From positions 992,001 through 1,056,000 of the forward strand of contig WACJ01000098.1 in the NCBI GenBank assembly GCA_008973525.1: a DNA stretch of 64,000 nucleotides. The letters run 5' to 3'. The DNA is from Stenopsyche tienmushanensis (Eukaryota; Arthropoda; Insecta; Trichoptera; Stenopsychidae). Below are positions 59,066 to 64,000 of this stretch, one piece after another. Made by a program: the position numbers and the translations under genes. Within the stretch, counting starts at the first letter, position 1. Each line of letters starts with the position of its first letter. The notes below the pieces were generated by a model that had not been told where the DNA came from, searched no databases, and saw nothing but the letters and a program-made list of their open reading frames with translations.

Positions 59066-59430
59066 CAGTGGTTTATGATACCAATGGTCATTTGAGACTT
59101 TATAACTTGCGTTGCTGTGCGGTCTATTCTGTGTAAGCCCCGGACTAACCACACAAAATATCACTCGATATCATAAGATAGATGGACATTGGTTATACTA
59201 ATTTCAAATAAATTACTATCGCGAGGTCACTGCCCCTACGAGTCCAACTTCAGTTTGAAGGGGTCTGCAGAGTTTGATGAAATGACCAATCTGCAGGGAC
59301 TTCAATACCTTCCCCGTGGTACTCGTATCGGTTCGATCATTCATAGTACTTAACTACGGAGACAAGTCGGCTTTCAAACAGCCTAAAACCGTTCTCCTCT
59401 GTCTGCTGAGACGTTTGAGGATAGTATAGA
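59066..59430 (+). mobile_element. SINE-like repeat, copy D, abutting copy C
   Basis: It starts TACAACAGACAGTGG and contains GTGTAAGCCCCGGACTAACC, CACACAAAATAT, ACTGCC(C)CTACGAGTCCAAC, TCAGTTTGAAGGGG, GGTACTCGTATCGGTTCGAT and ACGGAGACAAGTCGGC, in the order of copy A. It stops at the CCGTTCTCCTCTGT segment, so the 3' third is absent. It keeps head sequence that copy C has lost, so it is not a simple duplicate of C. Confidence 0.6.
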
Positions 59431-59434
59431 TATC

Positions 59435-61065
59435 AACATTTTGCATGACTGACGCTAACATTTGGGATCTTTGTCTAGGGCATATTTTGGATATGAATAG
59501 ATTTTCAGCAGAAATATGGAATTTTTTAAAATATGAAACAGACCAATATACAAAGCAAGAAAGCTATTTTGTACTTGACAAGAGCATATCTCTTTTGAGC
59601 CAGAGTGGAGTAGCTCTTTGAAGATTATTGATGTTGACCAATTTCATAGTATTACTCCATGATTTTTTTAAATAAAATTATCTTGATATTTTGAGATCTG
59701 TAACACTGGCATACAAAAGCTATATCCATGCAGTAAATATAAGCATTTTTCCATCTTGCATAAATGTATTTTATATCAAGTAGGATCGATGAATTAATAG
59801 AAACGGACTCTATTAATATTTTAAATATTTACTTATGAGTAAAATGTAAATATAAAATGAGATGTAATATTCCAATTATTCGCTTTTTTATATGCAACGT
59901 GAGACATTACAATTTATATGAAATTGTTTGACAAAGAAAACTCAGTTTGCAACATCTCTTTGTGAGTTTTTTCTCGTATTTCCGACCTCTTTCATAAGGA
60001 AAATCCTTTATATTTAAAAGAGAGCTTTGCTAGATAGAGGATTTGTTTGCTTCTCAAGTTTGCAGCACTTGGAAGCAAAGTATCATCATTTCCAGGTATA
60101 AATTTCATGCACCGCATCACGATAAAATGCGCAATAACAGTATATTTTTATCTCCCCGTATTGTTTTGCATATATATTTTGCACGGCTCGTGTCAAAATA
60201 AATTTGCGAAATTCCATAAAGAAGGATCCGAATATTCGGTTTATTTTAAATAGGCAAATTTGTTTGGGGTCTATCAATGCATCCTGACGAGAAACGACGC
60301 AATGTGATGGGATCTGACGCGTACTAACGAGTGGGGCCCTTCGTAAAACGTCAGATACGATTACCGGTTGTCTATCACAGGGAAAAAATTACGAGCCCCC
60401 CCTTTCTATTTATAATCGCAGGGCGAAATCGATAGGGGCATGCGCCATTTTTTTTGAATTCAATAATGTACCGTCGTGGAATATGGCCGCTATATTTTTC
60501 TTCACGGAAGACTGTATGGGGACGCGTCGGGAAATTCAATACAGAACAAGGTCATAAAGGATGAGATGGAGCCAGTAAAAGGCGATCCCTTCAGTGTCTA
60601 AGGCTGTAATATCCGCACAATAGATTATTGACACAATTTGTATTGGGACCCGATCAAACGTAAATGGTCCATCTAGAGCTGCTCGCAGCTTCCTCAGCGA
60701 GCTGGAGCCAATCGAAGACACATCGCGGATATGACGGCTACTAAAAGTCGTACGTGCCTTCGATATTGCCATTGCTGCAAGGCGACAAGAAAATGTTGGC
60801 ATGATTTCCAAACTATTATTTAAATTTATATTTTTATATCATAAAATATTTTTCTTTGACACTGCAGATTTACACAAAAAAAGATACTTATTACTGCTAC
60901 TGTAAGCCATGAAGGTTCGGGTTTCATTTACAGGAACCAATTTTTTTAATCGGAAAAAGAGTTCAATATGAATTTTGTCCGACAAAAGTGCGACATGGCG
61001 ATACATAGATGCTAAACTACAGTCAGAAATTATGTACTTGATACGGTGGTACATTTTGCGTTGTG
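59435..61065. other. About 1.6 kb of non-coding DNA, nothing firmly identified
   Basis: 59.4-60.25 kb is AT-rich. 60.25-60.8 kb is GC- and CpG-richer, with a 91-codon minus frame (60536-60811) containing SIGSSSLRKLRAALDGPF. It resembles no family I can name and has no clear splice sites. Confidence 0.3.
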
Positions 61066-61067
61066 AC

Positions 61068-61800
61068 TAGGGAATCCAATCTCAGGATCCGGGACAGTTT
61101 TAGGTGCTCATGAATCCCGGGACTAGTAAACGTAATCCCGAAAAATTCTGGAGTGAAATTTTTATCTAGCATAAATCGTACACATCGTCACTATCACGAT
61201 ATACTAAATCGAGACATTCCCGTCGAAATCCGGACGCTTGAAAACAATGGCGTAACTACTAATTGGCAAACTTGGGCAACGTCTAGGGGCAGTAACTGTC
61301 TAATCTATGTATACATATATACAGGACATATATGTTTTTCAAATTGTTATATTAACTTTTCCATACCAGTGATGTATTTACTACACCTCGAATTTAATAA
61401 TTGGAATATCGATATGAAATATAATAGATACGGGCTTCAGAATTTTTGTATTCCTCCGTAATATAATTACGAATCACATCAAAGTATTATAGTATTTAAG
61501 TATTCATTTGCAGCGACGGAAATAAATAATTTGTCGGGAAATCGGGAATTTTACGAGTTTTAGTCCGTGTCTCAGCAGAATGGAATTTTATCAGTCACAT
61601 TTATGGTGTTAAACAAAAATGGGAGCTCACGCAGTTATCAACTCGAACTAGCATTTAAATATCTGATGACGATACCTCCAACGAGTCGGAAGTTCTCTCA
61701 TGTTCGATGCTTTAATGTTACTTCGGGTATATTTTCAAAATATGCCCGAAATCTAAATGCCCCTATCTAAATGACTCAAACTGTGGGTTTATTTAAAAAA
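61068..61800 (+). mobile_element. Internally deleted hAT transposon relic
   Basis: GGATCCGGGA and GAATCCCGGGACTAGT near 61090-61120 and CCCGA-type repeats resemble the CCCGGGAT-rich ends of some hAT elements. A hAT dimerisation-domain remnant follows at 61600-61770. Clear terminal repeats and an eight-base duplication were not found, so the borders are approximate. Confidence 0.45.
61600..61770 (+). pseudogene. hAT transposase C-terminal dimerisation fragment
   Basis: It reads QLELAFKYLMTIPPTSRKFS, then HVRCFNVTSGIFSKYARNLN, then API and a stop. The order YL.IPPTS..(S)ER.FN..S.I.SK.RNRLNAP is the hATC dimerisation motif at the end of hAT transposases. The usual E of the SER triplet and one R of RNRL are altered. 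The BED zinc finger and the catalytic RNase-H-like fold are missing upstream. Confidence 0.6.
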
Positions 61801-61947
61801 AAATGATTGCAAATATTTCATGAAAATAGCCAATCAATAGCATATAAATATGCAATTATATTGAAAATCGAGCTTTAAATAATATTTAAGGTATTTCAGC
61901 AATATTTTCCAGTATGAATAAATATATGTCGATATAAAATATTTATA

Positions 61948-62530
61948 CACAGTGTCAAAAAAAGGGTTGAAATAAAGGGATCAAACAAAAACAATTTTAA
62001 AAGAGGATCTTTCAGCTTTAGAATTTTTTCAACACTCTATAAAAGCAACTAGTATTTTCGCCGCAAAGCGAATTTATGCAACAGTTTCTGGAATAGGCTT
62101 CGTTTATTGGATGTAGTGAGATTTTGGTGTTTTATTTTGGACTATTACACATTGTTGAAGCAGTATTGAAGCAAAATGCTTTTATCAGAAAGAATTGAGT
62201 GATTTTCATGATATGATAGCTTAACTAAATATATAATGTGGAATATGACCAAGTCGTGTAACCAATATGTTTTCGGTTCGGTACTTTGAACATATCCGTA
62301 AAACATATTTCAAAATCGAATCGAAACTTTTTATTTCGTTTTGATACAGCTTTAAGACACATCGACGATAAAGAGTCTGACATAAGTGGTAGGTTTTGTT
62401 TGTGATTCTTTGAAAGTGCTTCCAACAGATTGCCCACATGGCACTTCTTTGGACTTCAGATTGGCGAATATACACGTACGATTTTAATGTTTGTCGAAAG
62501 TTTTTAAACACGGATTCGTAAATCACCCCC
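61948..62530 (-). mobile_element. Possible Tc1-like element end
   Basis: CACAGTGTCAAAAAAAGGG at 61948, bordered by TA, has the form of a Tc1-like terminal repeat, and the adjacent minus strand carries a transposase-like C-terminus. The other terminal repeat was not found, so the element is either truncated or misjudged. Confidence 0.35.
62300..62526 (-). pseudogene. Possible Tc1-like transposase C-terminus
   Basis: The minus frame includes AMWAICWKHFQRITNKTYHL, CQTLYRRCVLKLYQNE. This follows the spacing of the ELW..(x)..EW..I....Y..L..SM.RR...V closing helices of Tc1-like proteins, but the invariant positions are only partly kept and the catalytic residues are not seen. It lies next to the Tc1-type end at 61948. 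Confidence 0.4.
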
Positions 62531-62534
62531 TGTC

Positions 62535-64000
62535 GATATTACGACAAAATAAAATATTTACAACGACACGTATGGGATTAGGGTAAACAAAAATTGGTTA
62601 GATAAATCATCGCTGCGGCAGACTTCCTCTTATTTCCTTCGTGTTCCATATGCGAATTTTTCTGCTATGGACGAAAGATTTATAGAGTTATGATGTAAAA
62701 AATTGTATTTTTTTCCTGGAGGGTGCTACACAACTAGCGTTTGAGGGCAAAGAAAATATATCTTTCGTTATTGGTCATTGCGTAGGGGCTGGACGGGGAA
62801 TGGGGCCTAACGGTTTTGTCTCATATATTGGATGGGCCCCGCGCCAATATTTATCGTCCCATATAGAATAATGATCGTAGTTCAAAGAATCCTCAGCCAT
62901 TGTTCCCGAATATATTGAATATTAAGGTCATCGTTTTTATGGGACGCTGTCGAAATTGATCTCGAATGCTCACACTGAGCACGTAGAGACTGTCATAAAA
63001 GTGACGTTTATCGACTCTAAATGAGCGCATTCTATGATTCCAAAGCGGAAAATTTAGCAATAGTCGAGACTGCTGAAACTTTTGCTGAATTCCTCCCCTT
63101 CTAATATGAAGGTTTTTCCAACTAAGCTCAGAGTGTAACAAGCAGGTAAACTCTCGACTGAAACGATATGGGTGAATTCTTATTTAACTTTACACCCCAG
63201 AGAAACTGCTGATAAGGTTGTCTCATTGTTGAAAGTGCTAAAGAAAGCGGAAAACTAAGCTGGAGAAAACTTCTGCATTGCTTTGTACTACAATTTTTAA
63301 ATTTTACTACACCTCTTATGCGATATTAGCCGGAAACTTTTTATGTTAGAAGAAATAGTGAAATATTTAAAGGGGCTAAAAATCCTCATATACATTTGAA
63401 CTTTCGACCTGGAAAGCGTACTTTTATGCAGTAAGCATATTTTTCAAAAACAAAGCTTTGTTTTCGAAAGTTAAAGCAGAAAACAATTTTCATCCACCTT
63501 TGAACAAAACAAAAATGTACACAGCTTTAAAAATCCACACCCACCCACAACCTTTCAACTATGAAAATATTCCGATAATCTCTTAATTTTGCTCAAAGCT
63601 CGCATAGCAACGTATCTTACAACTAATAAATTTGCGAAATTACACGAAACACAAAGGCTTATTTAATACCCTTTTTGTAACTTAAATCCAAATATTTAAA
63701 AAAAATCGGATCGCTTTAAGAAAATTTACATAAAACCCGATATAATACCCGAAGATAAGCTCAAAGGGCACAAGCTCAAATACACTCATTTGAAAAATGT
63801 ATTATATTTTACGCAAATTATATAAAAATATATATAAAACATTACCTTTAAAGCATCGATCCTTATGAGGATGAATAAAAAATATTACTGTATGCGTACA
63901 TTTTAATGCGAGTCACGTGATTATGTTCAAGCTTAATGGCGGCCCTCTTATGCGCATGCGCATAAAACTATGACATAATAAATATTGGAAAGATCGTGTC
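62535..64000. other. About 1.5 kb, mostly unannotated; CpG palindrome near the edge
   Basis: No gene or repeat was identified up to 63.9 kb. At 63912-63964 CACGTG, AATGGCGGCC and the perfect palindrome TATGCGCATGCGCATA lie close together (see findings). Confidence 0.3.
63912..63966. promoter_or_regulatory. Cluster of promoter-like motifs at window edge
   Basis: GTCACGTGAT is an E-box, AATGGCGGCC resembles a pho/YY1-type site, and TATGCGCATGCGCATA contains the NRF-1-type palindrome (C/T)GCGCA(T/C)GCGC. The three within about 55 bases in AT-rich surroundings resemble a TATA-less promoter. However, GCGCATGCGC also occurs in two dispersed repeat copies in this window (1098 and 20459), so repeat origin is possible. 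No transcribed unit is visible within the window. Confidence 0.3.

Noticed and set aside
60536..60811. 91-codon minus frame as a host gene
   Set aside because: It contains a protein-like stretch but matches no family I can name and has no splice sites. Left as unassigned DNA.

Overview
The window looks like animal nuclear DNA, most likely from an arthropod (an insect is my best guess). It is strongly AT-rich, has no long open reading frames and no operon-like organisation. It is full of decayed DNA transposons of types common in insects: mariner, Tc1-like, pogo/Tigger-like, piggyBac-like and hAT. It also holds non-LTR retrotransposon 3' ends, SINEs and LTR-like repeats. I read it as intergenic or, more likely, intronic DNA of a large gene. 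Species cannot be named from the sequence.

Gene content is minimal. The best protein-coding signal is a minus-strand exon at 57010-57091. It encodes a signal-peptide start, either MKLTHHRRAT-MGSNACFLLLLGLFSGN or the shorter form beginning at MGSN, followed by a consensus GT donor. A second possible minus-strand exon is a 43-nt microexon at 42993-43035 with a strong acceptor and donor, but its reading phase does not join directly to the first. If both are real, the window is largely introns of a secreted or membrane protein gene transcribed leftwards.

Layout from left to right. 0.5-0.7 kb: a LINE 3'-end fragment (minus strand). 5.4-6.7 kb: a dead Tc1-like element with a SINE-like repeat nested inside, flanked by a 15-bp target duplication. 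8.8 and 14.1-14.4 kb: piggyBac-like MITE copies. 10.6-10.8 kb: two tandem units of about 122 bp. 12.9-13.3 kb: a short mariner with intact inverted repeats, followed by an LTR-like repeat. 21-25.4 kb: an LTR-like repeat, three transposase relics and an 889-bp mariner carrying a piggyBac-like MITE. 26.8-27.4 kb: an irritans-type mariner deleted across its catalytic centre. 30.3-30.6 kb: a degenerate repeat of about 170 bp marked by palindromes. 33.5 kb: a strong hairpin. 34.7-35.9 kb: two tRNA-derived SINE copies around a pogo-like element. 37.3-38.2 kb: LTR-like repeats. 40.8-41.6 kb: a second pogo-like element carrying a nested LINE 3' end. 45.5-46.6 kb: LTR end, LINE C-terminus and LTR-like repeat back to back. 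47.4-47.8 kb: a second TTAA-flanked MITE. 51.6-52.7 and 54.8-59.4 kb: more MITEs, a pogo-type MITE, LTR-like and SINE-like repeats around the signal-peptide exon. 61-62.5 kb: hAT and Tc1-like relics.

The long stretches between these islands are low-complexity AT DNA mixed with moderately GC- and CpG-rich blocks that look unique. Those blocks could hold regulatory elements, but nothing in the window alone proves it. I found no new multi-gene system, no CRISPR array, no rRNA and no convincing functional tRNA. The most informative structures are the nested insertions, which give relative ages, and the hairpin shared by the dispersed LINE 3' ends.
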